Positions 34,310 to 44,071 are shown, counted from the stretch's first letter. The stretch: DNA of 64,000 nt from Candidatus Poribacteria bacterium (GCA_028821605.1 JAPPFM010000002.1:186001-250000), one strand, 5' to 3'. The notes: generated from the letters alone by a model not told the origin. A program made the numbers and translations.

Positions 34310-35122
34310 ATGGAACTTGATACTAAAAATATCGTCAAACCTGGCGATCTCGTCAGTCTGAGCAATCATCCTCCTGAATATACGGGGGCTTACGAAAAAA
34401 AGGGTCAAACGAAGCGTAGACTGAAAAAGCTACATAAAGAGTTGTTGGAACTTCAGGGACTACTTTATGCAGAGAGTCAACACGCGCTTCTCATCATTCT
34501 GCAAGGTATGGATACATGCGGCAAAGATGGGACCATTCGACGCGTAATGGCTGGCATCAACGTCCAAGGATGTGATGTCTTTAATTTCAAAGTCCCTTCT
34601 ACGGAGGAGATCTCTCGTGATTTCCTATGGCGGGCACACAAGGCTGTCCCGTCGAAAGGAAAAATCGGTATCTTTAACCGTTCGCATTATGAAGATGTCC
34701 TCGTTGTGCGGGTGCATAACCTTGTGCCGGAATCGGTCTGGTCGCAGCGCTATCAGCAGATCAACGATTTTGAAAAGATGCTCGTTGAAAATGGAACGGT
34801 CGTCCTGAAATTTTACCTTCACATCTCAAAAGATGAACAGAAGGAGCGTCTTGAGTCTCGAATTAACGATCCGACAAAACATTGGAAAGTCGAGGCATCC
34901 GATATTCGGGAACGCGGCTATTGGGAGGATTATATGCAGGCGTATGAGGTCATGCTCCAAAAGTGTAGCACTGATTGGGCACCTTGGTATATCATCCCCG
35001 CGAATAAGAAGTGGTATCGGAACCTTGTTATTACAGAATGTATCGTTGAGAGGCTCAAGAAACTCGACATGCAGTATCCCGAACCTGCTATTGATGTTAC
35101 CAAACTCACGATTGGAGATTGA
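34310..35122 (+). CDS. Polyphosphate kinase 2 family protein
   Basis: The product is 270 residues from ATG at 34310. The upstream extension to 34247 crosses an inverted repeat and is not conserved. Walker A is GMDTCGKDG at 66-74. The lid region is FNRSHYEDVLVVRVHNLVP, with its arginines and the PPK2 Asp pair region. PPK2 enzymes transfer phosphate between polyphosphate and nucleoside mono- or diphosphates. Members of this length with one domain are class I or III; which nucleotide is used cannot be told. An AGTTGTCAGTACGG inverted repeat separates it from the DUF4175 gene. Confidence 0.9.
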   Translation: MELDTKNIVKPGDLVSLSNHPPEYTGAYEKKGQTKRRLKKLHKELLELQGLLYAESQHALLIILQGMDTCGKDGTIRRVMAGINVQGCDVFNFKVPSTEEISRDFLWRAHKAVPSKGKIGIFNRSHYEDVLVVRVHNLVPESVWSQRYQQINDFEKMLVENGTVVLKFYLHISKDEQKERLESRINDPTKHWKVEASDIRERGYWEDYMQAYEVMLQKCSTDWAPWYIIPANKKWYRNLVITECIVERLKKLDMQYPEPAIDVTKLTIGD

Positions 35123-35124
35123 AA

Positions 35125-35220
35125 TTTTTAATTATACATTGCGGTTCGATAAGATGTGTTTGGATATTGACGTGCCTTTCGGTATATCTGCAGAAATGCC
35201 CAGGAGTAATAAATTAAAAA
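35125..35220. repeat. Composite repeat A ends before PhyH gene
   Basis: The left end (35125-35148) is an inverted copy of the repeat A terminus: TTTTTAATTATACATTGCGG. The right end (35202-35220) is AGGAGTAATAAATTAAAAA, in direct orientation and abutting the ATG at 35221. It looks like two repeat ends facing each other, and the right one gives the gene its ribosome-binding site. Confidence 0.55.
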
Positions 35221-36000
35221 ATGCTTTCAAAGCAACAATTAACGCAATTTGAAGAAGAAGGTTATCTACTCCTTTCCGGATTGATTCCACAAAAGACTGT
35301 TATAAAGGCAGAGACAGCGATGTGGCAGATGATGGGTATGGAGTCAGATAATCCAGATTCGTGGGGGCACTTCAAGCGTCCAGGGCTTGCTGGATTTTAC
35401 ATGGAACAACTATCAAATGGGAATCGCATAGAACTTTTTGGTGTTACGAATCCAGATGTGTTGGCGTGTTGTACCTCTGATTACCTCACTGTCCTCAAAC
35501 AACTTGCCTCCCGATATCCAGAAATCCCACACTGCGAAGATCCACGCCCGGATGGCATCTGGGCACTCAACCAATTCCCCGTTGCAGCTGAATGGAAAAG
35601 TCCTTCGCCACACTTAGATGGTGATTTTCGGGATTTTCGGTTGGATCCTGGGACATTTCGGGCAACCAGTTTGACCTACCTCACCGATGCGAATTCGCAC
35701 GGTGGAACGACGGTAATATGGCCCGAAGGGCCGCGGCGCATTCGTAAATTCCGTAAGAAAAATCCAGAGTTCTCCAACCATGTCCGTGATGTCCGCGCCC
35801 TGTTTCCAGAGATGGATTTGGGCGAACCGATGGAAGTCGTTGCGAAGCAGGGGGATGTGCTATTTTTTCACCACTTGTTACCGCATTCTGGGACAATAAA
35901 TGTTGGAGATTCCGCGCGCTTCGCGATCCGATATATGTGTTTGTGCGTCGCATGCCGCAAATGGGAGAAGAAAGGCGAGTGGAATATCTGGATGCCATAA
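35221..36000 (+). CDS. PhyH-type dioxygenase
   Basis: This 259-residue phytanoyl-CoA dioxygenase-family protein has iron ligands His131-Leu-Asp133 (PSPHLDGDF) and a distal His in VLFFHHLLPHSG (about residue 225), with a following Arg (SARFAIRYMC) for 2-oxoglutarate. Residues LTYLTDANSHGGTTVIWPEG match the central strand and turn. It should hydroxylate an unknown small molecule. It is close to a secreted protein and a second PhyH gene in the same direction. The start is supplied by the repeat A end. Confidence 0.86.
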   Translation: MLSKQQLTQFEEEGYLLLSGLIPQKTVIKAETAMWQMMGMESDNPDSWGHFKRPGLAGFYMEQLSNGNRIELFGVTNPDVLACCTSDYLTVLKQLASRYPEIPHCEDPRPDGIWALNQFPVAAEWKSPSPHLDGDFRDFRLDPGTFRATSLTYLTDANSHGGTTVIWPEGPRRIRKFRKKNPEFSNHVRDVRALFPEMDLGEPMEVVAKQGDVLFFHHLLPHSGTINVGDSARFAIRYMCLCVACRKWEKKGEWNIWMP

Positions 36001-36023
36001 GAAAACTGAATGGAGAAATAAAA

Positions 36024-36776
36024 ATGATAAATCACACGAAACAGACCGCCTTTTTCAAGTATTTCCTATTGACGCTCACTGTTTTTTTCAACCTTGTTAT
36101 CGTAAAAACCGCAATTTCCCAAGAAGTCTTCGTACAGACCGGATTTGAGGAATTCGCTACCGGCAACCCACCGAAAGATTGGGAGGTAATCGGTGGCGAC
36201 TTTGAAGTTTCTGGCGACACCGTCAAAACGGATAAAAAAGCACTCGCTATTTTGGGCGGTGGAGACGGAGATGGACTCGGTGTCCCTATAGAAACCGATA
36301 ATCCTATTATTTCGGTCGAATTTTGGGTGTATATTGAGGGCGGTGGGAGGTCTTTCAATCTCAAAGTCGCTACTGCTGATAACATTGGCGAAAATAACGG
36401 ATGCACCTACATCAACTGGGATGCTGGTATTGTTAGGCTTTACGACGGCGGTGCGTGGCAACTTATTGGAGATTTTGAAACCGATACATGGAAATACGTC
36501 CGTATCATCGCTGATGTTGGTAAAAGCGAATTTGATTTCTACGTTGGAGACGACAGGGACGATGCATTGGGTGCTAAGCCGGAAAAGGGACTCCCTTTTC
36601 GGAACGCTGCCCTCGCTCCCGTTGCCAAATGGTTCGCTTTCTATACGTGGGGAATAACTGCCCCCGGTTACGTTGATGATTTACTGGTTTATGAAGGGGC
36701 AGATGCCCTTGATCTCGCCGTTGACCCGAACGCGAAACTCACGACACTCTGGGGGCAAATTAAGCACGGATTGTAG
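36024..36776 (+). CDS. Secreted beta-sandwich protein with shared C-terminal tail
   Basis: The product is 250 residues from ATG at 36024. It has a signal peptide (hydrophobic part 9-28, cleavage after ISQ), then a LamG-like jelly-roll (VFVQTGFEEFATGNPPKDW, VEFWVYIEGGGRSFNLKVA, WKYVRIIADVGKSEFDFYV). The end (VDPNAKLTTLWGQIKHGL) matches the C-terminal tail of the two LamG proteins at 22729 and 23782. It is predicted to be exported and to bind carbohydrate or matrix. It follows the PhyH gene by 23 bases. Confidence 0.75.
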   Translation: MINHTKQTAFFKYFLLTLTVFFNLVIVKTAISQEVFVQTGFEEFATGNPPKDWEVIGGDFEVSGDTVKTDKKALAILGGGDGDGLGVPIETDNPIISVEFWVYIEGGGRSFNLKVATADNIGENNGCTYINWDAGIVRLYDGGAWQLIGDFETDTWKYVRIIADVGKSEFDFYVGDDRDDALGAKPEKGLPFRNAALAPVAKWFAFYTWGITAPGYVDDLLVYEGADALDLAVDPNAKLTTLWGQIKHGL

Positions 36777-36818
36777 GAGAGGTCCCCTTAAGTTTTGGAT
36801 ATATCTTGGAGGTGAGAA

Positions 36819-37637
36819 GTGAAAAACAACGAAACGATTTGCCTGACACCAGCACAACGGCTACATTTCGACATCTACGGTTTTGTGTTATTAGAGAATG
36901 TTCTAAACAACGATGAAATTCAACGCATGAAGGGTGCGCTCTACAGGATGAACGCCGATGAGGATCTGGATGCCAAACACGTCTATGCTCGTGGGCGGAG
37001 CGAACACCATGTGCTTTTCGGCAATCTCGTTGAGTATGATCCAGCGTTACTGGAATACGCCGCGCATCCAAAACTCGTGCCGTTGGTTGAAGAGGTGGTG
37101 GGAGGTGCAGTACGCCTTGAGGAAACCGAAGCGATCATCAATAGTCGTAACCCTGAGACAGAATTAGGCGAACTCCACAAACGCCGCTATAACCCAACCG
37201 GTTTCCATCGCGGAACGCAACACGGATGGGGCACATACATGGAGCAAAACAAGTTCCACTGCATCTTTGTGAAGACGCTCGCATACCTTACCGATGTTGG
37301 TCCCGATGATGGTGGAACGTGCGTCATACCGGGCAGCCACCGCTTAACGTGGAATCATAACGAGATGATTGAAGCGGCACTCTCTGATGACAAACTCATC
37401 TACCAAGTCGAAGCCACCGCCGGTTCCGTGCTGCTTTTTGCTGAAGCGTTGATTCACAGCACCACTGCCATCCGCAGCGACAAGGAGCGCGTTATCCTTA
37501 TCTCCGGCTACACACCACCGATGGTGCGAGAATGGCCCGGCAACGAAGTCAGTCCTGAATTTATTGAGACGTTACCAGAAGACATCCGTCCGCTCATTTC
37601 AGGAAGTGACAGTTGGCACTGGAAACGACGGTATTGA
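36819..37637 (+). CDS. PhyH-type protein with HxG instead of HxD
   Basis: The product is 272 residues from GTG at 36819 (GGAGGTGA before it). The fold is that of phytanoyl-CoA dioxygenase, with VKTLAYLTDVGPDDGG and PGSHRLTW. The proximal iron motif is His130-Arg-Gly132 (TGFHRGTQHG), so the Asp ligand is missing. The distal His213 (EALIHSTT) and Arg at about 223 are present. An HxG/HxA site is the hallmark of non-haem iron halogenases such as SyrB2 and WelO5, where halide fills the vacant place. It is also found in PhyH proteins of unknown activity. Chemistry is undecided. Confidence 0.8.
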   Translation: MKNNETICLTPAQRLHFDIYGFVLLENVLNNDEIQRMKGALYRMNADEDLDAKHVYARGRSEHHVLFGNLVEYDPALLEYAAHPKLVPLVEEVVGGAVRLEETEAIINSRNPETELGELHKRRYNPTGFHRGTQHGWGTYMEQNKFHCIFVKTLAYLTDVGPDDGGTCVIPGSHRLTWNHNEMIEAALSDDKLIYQVEATAGSVLLFAEALIHSTTAIRSDKERVILISGYTPPMVREWPGNEVSPEFIETLPEDIRPLISGSDSWHWKRRY

Positions 37638-37645
37638 TTTACCGT

Positions 37646-39160
37646 TTATGCTCCTGAAGTCCGCGGCATCCACAACGGCTCCTTTCCCATCTCTGCGAAT
37701 AATAACTTCATAATCAAATCTGCCTTCAGGTTCGCATGCTCAGTTGAATTCCACAGATTCTTGATTTCTCCAGGATCTTCTTTCAGGTCAAACAACTCCC
37801 CGTAGTCTCGGTTGTAATAGACAGTCAGTTTATAACGATCGTCAACGTAGGTTTTGACGTGTACAGTTGTCGGTTCGTGACGGTTTTCAACGATGATATG
37901 GTCGCGTGCTTGTTCTGCTTGTCCTGACCAAACCGGCATCTGATCTACACCCGTCATCGGACGTGGGATGTCGATACCGGTGGCACTCAGGAACGTGGGT
38001 GCTAAATCTACCAACGTCTGTAATGCTTCTGATTGTTTCCCTGCAGGCACAACGCCGGGATACCGGACGATAAATGGCACTCGGATGACATCCTCGTAGT
38101 GGAACGCGCCTTTTGCTACGAGACCGTGCTGTCCGTAAAAATGCCCGTGATCGGATGTGAACACAACCAGTGTATTATCTGCTAGCCCCAGTTCGTCGAG
38201 TTTTGCCAAGATTTTCCCGATGTATTTATCCATCAGGCTCACCATACCGTAGTAGACAGCGATGTCTTTGGCGAGTTCATCCCGATCGCGTAGATGGGAG
38301 TTGAAGCCGTGTACACCCTTTCCACTTTCACGCCAAGCCGAGAAATCTGGCTTTTGCTGCTGCGTTAGCTGGAAATGCGGCGGATTGTTGTCATGTTCTC
38401 CTTCCGTCACAGAAGGCACCGTCAATTTGGTCGGATCATACATCGTATCCCACGGTTCCGGTACTAAATATTTCGGATGCGGATCGAAGAAACTTGCCCA
38501 GAGGAAGAAGTTCTCGTCGTTCTGTTGGTATGCCTCCATGAGTGCGTTGGTACGTTCCGCAATCCATGTATCGTAATGATATTCTTCTGGGATGGGCCAC
38601 TTTCGGTATTGCCCGCGGGCGTTCCCTGTCGGCGGCGCGAAATAATCTCGCCAATTGGTGCAACCGTTCTCTTCCATCCAGATAGCGTAGTGCTGTCCGA
38701 CGTGTGCTTCGTCGGCATGATTGCGCGCCAATTCAACGTGTTCAAACCCGTAAAAGGGTTCGTTAAAACTCCGCCAAAAGTCCAAGTCTTGGAGGATCGG
38801 GTAGGATTCCAGAGATGGGAATTCCTCGGTGCCGTGAAGCGGTTGAAAATGCGCTTTTCCGACGAGAGCGGTACGATAGTCTGCGTCTATGAAGTCTTCA
38901 CCGACGGTGTGTTCATCTTCGGAGAGTTTTGTGCCGAGGGACCAGGCACCGTGTTGACTCGGATACTTCCCCGTGATAATGGATGCGCGCGTCGGCGTGC
39001 AGGTAGGATTCGGGCAGTAGGATCTGTTGAAAAGTGTCCCTTGTTGTGCCAGTGTGTCTAAATGTGGTGTCTGTATTTCTGGATTGAGGCAGCCCAAGGT
39101 GTTCCAATGCTGCTGATCGCTGGTGATGAGTAAGATATTAGGTCTGGTTTCAGTTCCCAT
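37646..39160 (-). CDS. Sulfatase (Cys-type)
   Basis: This 504-residue sulfatase/alkaline-phosphatase-superfamily enzyme has the modification motif Cys54-Thr-Pro-Thr-Arg58 (PTCTPTRASIITG), in which the Cys becomes formylglycine. SDQQH at 14-18 and VFTSDHGHFYGQHG supply metal ligands. No signal peptide is evident, so it may be cytoplasmic or rely on another export path. It hydrolyses sulfate esters, probably from marine polysaccharides. The start is divergent from the next sulfatase. Confidence 0.9.
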   Translation of the reverse strand: MGTETRPNILLITSDQQHWNTLGCLNPEIQTPHLDTLAQQGTLFNRSYCPNPTCTPTRASIITGKYPSQHGAWSLGTKLSEDEHTVGEDFIDADYRTALVGKAHFQPLHGTEEFPSLESYPILQDLDFWRSFNEPFYGFEHVELARNHADEAHVGQHYAIWMEENGCTNWRDYFAPPTGNARGQYRKWPIPEEYHYDTWIAERTNALMEAYQQNDENFFLWASFFDPHPKYLVPEPWDTMYDPTKLTVPSVTEGEHDNNPPHFQLTQQQKPDFSAWRESGKGVHGFNSHLRDRDELAKDIAVYYGMVSLMDKYIGKILAKLDELGLADNTLVVFTSDHGHFYGQHGLVAKGAFHYEDVIRVPFIVRYPGVVPAGKQSEALQTLVDLAPTFLSATGIDIPRPMTGVDQMPVWSGQAEQARDHIIVENRHEPTTVHVKTYVDDRYKLTVYYNRDYGELFDLKEDPGEIKNLWNSTEHANLKADLIMKLLFAEMGKEPLWMPRTSGA

Positions 39161-39269
39161 AGTTTTCTCGTAGAAAGTCCTTTACGTTGTATTTGTTGGT
39201 GAAGTCATCATAGCACTTTACAGAGAATAATTCAAGAGAGTGTTGTAAGAACTATTTCCGTTTTTTCTA

Positions 39270-39298
39270 TTGACATCATAGGTAAAAGGTAGTATTTT
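39270..39298 (+). promoter_or_regulatory. Promoter for the second sulfatase
   Basis: TTGACA (39270-39275) and TATTTT (39293-39298) are 17 bases apart, about 65 bases before the ATG at 39366. The divergent gene's start lies 110 bases to the left. Confidence 0.55.
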
Positions 39299-39365
39299 AA
39301 AAAATCAAAGAGTCTCCGCCTCAAACTCTTTTTTCATAGAAATCTATGCTCAAGATAGGAACACT

Positions 39366-40778
39366 ATGCCCTTAAAAGAACGCCCTAATCTCCTCATCAT
39401 TATGTCCGACGAACACGCACCGATGTTCAGCGGTCCCTACGGACATCCCTTTGTTCAAACGCCGCACATGGACAGACTCGCTGAAGACGGTGCCACTTTC
39501 GCAAACGCTTACTGCAATTCGCCCCTCTGTACGCCGTCTCGGATGTCGTTTATGACAGGTCGGTATATCCACAAAATCGGGGCGTGGGACAACGCTGCAC
39601 CCTTGCGTCCAGATGCTGTCACATGGGCGCACCTCTTACGAGCAGAAGGTTACGATGTTGTACTCTCTGGGAAACAGCATTTCGGGGGGATGGATCAGTT
39701 CCACGGATTTCGTGCGCAACTCGCCCGTGATCTACACGCAGAACGACAGCACGGACTTACGGACTGGGATAACGGTACACCACCAGCACCCCGTCCATGG
39801 CAAGGTCTTGCACAGGCACGTCCGGGAACAACTGAGGAAATTGAAGTCGATGACTTCGCGGAGGTAGAAGCACTGGCGTATCTCCGAGATCCGGCACGAC
39901 AGGAACAGCCGTGGGCACTCAACGTTTCGTTTATCGCACCGCATTTTCCACTCATCGTGCCCCAACGATTTTGGGACCTCTACCCACTTGACGAGATTGA
40001 TCTCCCTGACATTCCGGAGGGACACCTCGAAAACCAGCATCCTGTCTATCAACGGATGCGGCGTATGTTCGGTTGTGTTGATTTTCCAGAAGAACTTGTC
40101 CGTCGTGGGAGGGCAGGCTATTATGGATTGATTACCTACCTTGACGAAAAGATTGGCAACTTGCTTCAGACGCTTGAGGAGACCGGACAGTCGGAGAATA
40201 CGGTTGTCATTTACACCAGTGACCACGGTGAGATGAACGGTGAGCACGGCATGTGGCGCAAGTCGAATTTCTATGAGGCATCCGCTCGCGTCCCGCTACA
40301 GATTATGTTCCCTGACGAAATGTGTGCCGGTAGACAGGTTGATGAAGTCGTTTCGCTTGTGGATTTAACGGCAACGCTTGTTGATATTGCAGGCGCGCAG
40401 CCTGTCTGTCAACTTGATGGGGATAGTCTGTTGCCTTTGATGCAGCGCACCAGAAGGGACTGGAAAGATTTCGCGTTCTCCGAATACCTCGCGCATGGGG
40501 TTGAACGACCGATGGCGATGGTGCGGAAGGGACGGTATAAATACAACTATAGTCTCGGTGATCCACCGGAACTTTACGACATCGCCGAGGATCCGGGTGA
40601 ATTTCGGAATCTCGCCAATGACGAGGCATATCAAGCGATTTGCCAAGAACTTGGGGCACAACTATTGGCAGAGTGGGATCCAATTGAGATCGAAAAGCAG
40701 GTTCGGACGAGTCAAAAAGCCCGTATCCTGATAGATCAAGTCACTGAGGGACAATGGCGAAAGCCGCCTAATAAGTGA
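39366..40778 (+). CDS. Sulfatase (Cys-type)
   Basis: This 470-residue sulfatase has the motif Cys55-Thr-Pro-Ser-Arg59 (PLCTPSRMSFMTG), the classical sequence for formylglycine formation. SDEHA at 14-18 and YTSDHGEMNGEHG complete the metal site. No signal peptide is visible. The fold and motifs are typical of the superfamily. Together with two neighbours it suggests use of sulfated glycans. It is convergent with the 5'-nucleotidase, 128 bases away, where a CTTCCAA repeat lies. Confidence 0.9.
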   Translation: MPLKERPNLLIIMSDEHAPMFSGPYGHPFVQTPHMDRLAEDGATFANAYCNSPLCTPSRMSFMTGRYIHKIGAWDNAAPLRPDAVTWAHLLRAEGYDVVLSGKQHFGGMDQFHGFRAQLARDLHAERQHGLTDWDNGTPPAPRPWQGLAQARPGTTEEIEVDDFAEVEALAYLRDPARQEQPWALNVSFIAPHFPLIVPQRFWDLYPLDEIDLPDIPEGHLENQHPVYQRMRRMFGCVDFPEELVRRGRAGYYGLITYLDEKIGNLLQTLEETGQSENTVVIYTSDHGEMNGEHGMWRKSNFYEASARVPLQIMFPDEMCAGRQVDEVVSLVDLTATLVDIAGAQPVCQLDGDSLLPLMQRTRRDWKDFAFSEYLAHGVERPMAMVRKGRYKYNYSLGDPPELYDIAEDPGEFRNLANDEAYQAICQELGAQLLAEWDPIEIEKQVRTSQKARILIDQVTEGQWRKPPNK

Positions 40779-40799
40779 AAGCAGGGAAAGAAAAGAATA

Positions 40800-40895
40800 C
40801 TGTTGGAAGAGTGGAAGGATGGGGGAGCCGTCACCCATTACTTGTAACCGGAAAAACAACGCGCTTCCAACCTTCCAACCTTCCAATTTTTGTTG
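40800..40895. repeat. CTTCCAA inverted repeat between convergent genes
   Basis: TTGGAAGAGTGGAAGG on the left and the tandem CCTTCCAACCTTCCAA on the right form an imperfect stem, and a TTTTTG stretch follows. It could be a two-way terminator. Confidence 0.5.
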
Positions 40896-40906
40896 TAAAT
40901 TTGATA

Positions 40907-43792
40907 CTATTTCCTGATGACCATCTTACGTGTTGCTGATGAATTAGGTGTCCTTAACTGGTAAAAATAGACACCTGAAGCGAGCCGTTCACCCAGATCA
41001 TTACGACCATCCCAGTAAGCAGCACGTGACTTCCCGATGTAATAACCCGCCTGTTGGAATCCGAGGTCCAAATGCCGGACGAGTCGTCCTGCTGATGAAT
41101 AGATATGAATCTCGACTTCAGCGTCATTTGCCAATTGATACGGCAACCACGTTTCCGGGTTGAACGGATTCGGATAATTGGCAAGTAGTACAGTCCGTTT
41201 CGGGATTAAGTCAGCCGGTGTGAGTCGCAGTTGGCTGAACGCTCGGTGAATATCTGTCGCACTAATTTTGTGTTGGAGTGTGCGAATCAGATCTCCAGTT
41301 GTGTCACGGACTTCGATCGTCAGTATGTCACCGACAGAGACAACTGCCTGACGGTCTATATCTGCCCAAGTAGCATGAAAATTGTTACTATCAACCGCCT
41401 CGGCGACTCTGGTGTGCCCGTTATAGACAGTGAGCGTAACGCCACTGATGCCTTCAAGCTGCGCGCGAAGGACAAATGCCCACGTTTTCGGGATTGATGG
41501 TAACATAGGTGCCGCTGCAGCTGTCGGTCCTGTATTGTTCCATGCACTACCTGTGAAACTGATGACCTTCGGTGTAGGGACGTTGACAATATAACCCTTC
41601 CCGCCTTCAATTGAGAATCCATTTCCAGTTGAGTTTGCTGTAAATCCGATCAACCTTTGCGCAGCGGCATCGAGTTCAATAACAGTGGTCGCGCCGGTTT
41701 TTTCCATAAAGGAACGCGCTGTGTAAGGTTTGTCCGGCATCAGCGGTAAACTGATCATGTTTAGACCTTTGCTGAGTGCTATATCATAAGCGTTTTCACT
41801 TAGCACAGGCATCATCAGACTGTCGGCACGGAATTCAAGATTCTGAATACGTTCATCGTTTTCGGGACCAACATCCGCAATAGCAAACGGTGTTTCGGAG
41901 AAGTTCACCGCGAGATATTCTGCAAGGGCATCTTGCTCTGTACCGGGACCAGCGAAGGTCGCTTTTCCACCCGACTGTTCCTCTGTCATCACTTCAGTAA
42001 GGTCAACGCGATGCGTATTCGGGAAATTAGCATACGGATAGTCATCGCCGCCATCGACAAGGAAAGTGATCGTGACCATTCGGAACGTGCGATCCGCATT
42101 ACCCACGATTTCGCCATTCTGAGCAATTGTGTCCATCAAGTTTCCATCTGCGTCGGTAATGACAAGCGACTGAACCCTTGAACCCTCTGGCAGTGAAGTA
42201 TCAAAACTGAACGCCATACCTGCGATTTGTGGGAAACGTCCGGGGGTTGAGCCGCCACCGGAGGCAGCAACTGTGTGTTCGATGACTTCAAGCAATTCCG
42301 CTGCGCTTAAGGTCAAAAGTGTCAATCCGTTGTTAAACCGAAGTGTATTTTCGATGTCGATCTGTGAAATCTGACCTATCGCTTTATCAACCAAGGCATT
42401 CGCAGGCGGTGGGAGCAATTCTCCATAGGCAGCCACGCCAATTGGGGCGCGGATGCCTCCGCCATTTTTCAGAGACACAACTACGCTCGGGTCAACCCGT
42501 TTCCCTGCGGCAAAATTTGCCTCGGCGATTAGGTTACCGATGTTGGTTTCTTCCGTACGGACAGAACCGCGGTTTCCGTTCAGATAGACACTCGTTTGTC
42601 CGAAAATATTGCCATCTTTTGCAATCACGATATTCCGGACCGCTTCTGTGATTTCGACCACACGTGCTGCAGGTTCTGCATTGCCAGTATCCATAACCCC
42701 TTGTTCGTCGGTGACGAATGCACCGCTAACTGCAGCGTCAATGGATTCAGGAACTAAGACACCTGCTTCGTCAAAATCGACGACTAATCGCCCAACGTAT
42801 CGGTAATTCCCGTCTGTCCCTACAATCGCAATTGGTTCGCTTGTTGCGGATTGTGCCAGGATTGGGTAGGGGCGGTCCGCAGTATCGCCGGGATGGAGAC
42901 GATCTGTTTCATCTGCGAGAAGCGCGTTGGAACCACCGGCGATGATGATGTCAACATCTTTGACGTGCATTGCGATTTCTTCATCAAGGCTAATCTGTTG
43001 GAGATGTCCGGTGAGAATAATCTTATTAATGCCGGCTGCCGTCAATGCGTCAACGGATTCTTGAACGATAGCTGCCAGTGCCGCTATATCGTTCGGATCT
43101 GTCGGGGCAATTCCGACGTTCCCAGGTACAGAAAGGCTGCCGAGTTGTGGCGTTGTCATGCCAACAACACCGACTTTTTCGCCCGAAGGCGTAGTGATAA
43201 CTACACTCTTAGTGATACTGTTCGGAATTGTACTCGCTTCCTGTCCCTGTTCAACAACAAGGGAAGCGAGGTTACTATCAAGACTGAAATCTAAGTTCGC
43301 GCTCAAGAATGGGAACGCTGTACCGACATAATCTCTATCTGCTGCAATCAAACTCGCAAGTGTACCGGTGCCTGCGTCAAATTCATGGTTACCGAGTGCT
43401 CCTGCCATAAAACCCATCGCATTGAGCATCAGAATATCGGCGCGTCCTGAACCTTCTCTTCCCAATACTTCACGAAGGCTCTCGTTATTGGCAGCTGCGA
43501 AAAATGGACCGGGAATGTAACTATCTCCTGCACCGATGATAACTGTATCTTCAACCTCGGTTTTGAGTGCGTTCAGCACCGATGAGAAGCGAGGCGCGTT
43601 TTTGAGTGCTTCAATGCCGCCCTCCATGTCTGCTGCGTGGAGCAGTTGCAGTGTAATTTTAGACGAGGGGGCCTCTTCGTTTTGGGAGAAGGCAGGTGTG
43701 AGAATACCTAACAGTAAAATTGAGAAAGCTATTTTTGTAATGTGGGCTTTCAGCCCTATAACATTCGGAACGACAGGTTCCTTATTCTGCAT
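40907..43792 (-). CDS. Secreted 5'-nucleotidase-like protein with FlgD-like C-terminus
   Basis: This 961-residue protein has a signal peptide (about 17-37). The metallophosphoesterase domain holds GDSYIPG at 89-95 and GNHEFD at 134-139, although the first motif is HAADMEGG instead of the usual HxND. The 5'-nucleotidase C domain has KNGGGIRAPI. A segment of beta domains follows, ending in a domain with the conserved ANYPNPFNPETWLPYQL and WDGRNDLGERLASGVYFYQL motifs. That C-terminal domain is the FlgD-like/sorting module seen in many exported proteins. It is predicted to release phosphate or nucleosides at the surface. Confidence 0.85.
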   Translation of the reverse strand: MQNKEPVVPNVIGLKAHITKIAFSILLLGILTPAFSQNEEAPSSKITLQLLHAADMEGGIEALKNAPRFSSVLNALKTEVEDTVIIGAGDSYIPGPFFAAANNESLREVLGREGSGRADILMLNAMGFMAGALGNHEFDAGTGTLASLIAADRDYVGTAFPFLSANLDFSLDSNLASLVVEQGQEASTIPNSITKSVVITTPSGEKVGVVGMTTPQLGSLSVPGNVGIAPTDPNDIAALAAIVQESVDALTAAGINKIILTGHLQQISLDEEIAMHVKDVDIIIAGGSNALLADETDRLHPGDTADRPYPILAQSATSEPIAIVGTDGNYRYVGRLVVDFDEAGVLVPESIDAAVSGAFVTDEQGVMDTGNAEPAARVVEITEAVRNIVIAKDGNIFGQTSVYLNGNRGSVRTEETNIGNLIAEANFAAGKRVDPSVVVSLKNGGGIRAPIGVAAYGELLPPPANALVDKAIGQISQIDIENTLRFNNGLTLLTLSAAELLEVIEHTVAASGGGSTPGRFPQIAGMAFSFDTSLPEGSRVQSLVITDADGNLMDTIAQNGEIVGNADRTFRMVTITFLVDGGDDYPYANFPNTHRVDLTEVMTEEQSGGKATFAGPGTEQDALAEYLAVNFSETPFAIADVGPENDERIQNLEFRADSLMMPVLSENAYDIALSKGLNMISLPLMPDKPYTARSFMEKTGATTVIELDAAAQRLIGFTANSTGNGFSIEGGKGYIVNVPTPKVISFTGSAWNNTGPTAAAAPMLPSIPKTWAFVLRAQLEGISGVTLTVYNGHTRVAEAVDSNNFHATWADIDRQAVVSVGDILTIEVRDTTGDLIRTLQHKISATDIHRAFSQLRLTPADLIPKRTVLLANYPNPFNPETWLPYQLANDAEVEIHIYSSAGRLVRHLDLGFQQAGYYIGKSRAAYWDGRNDLGERLASGVYFYQLRTPNSSATRKMVIRK

Positions 43793-43814
43793 CAGAGAAT
43801 GCTCCTTTAATTGG

Positions 43815-43820
43815 ATTATA
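43815..43820 (-). promoter_or_regulatory. Extended -10 for the nucleotidase gene
   Basis: Minus-strand TGGTATAAT gives an extended -10 (TATAAT at 43820-43815). No good -35 is seen. It lies 23 bases before the start at 43792. Confidence 0.4.
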
Positions 43821-44071
43821 CCAGATTTGTGATATTTTTCGGTTTACCATTACAATCAACAATGGACAGGAGTATACCAAATTTTCCAAAAGAGATCAGT
43901 AGAAAAACTGTTATCTCCTTTGTGGATTTTTCTTGAGGACACCGTATTCTCTTCGCCGATTTTTTCACTTCTATATGCAAATCTGGAGGAGAATACGTTC
44001 TCGTTTTTATCTTGAGGGAGTCGTTGAAATATGCTATGCTGTGGACATCACAAATTGAGGGGAATATTTTG

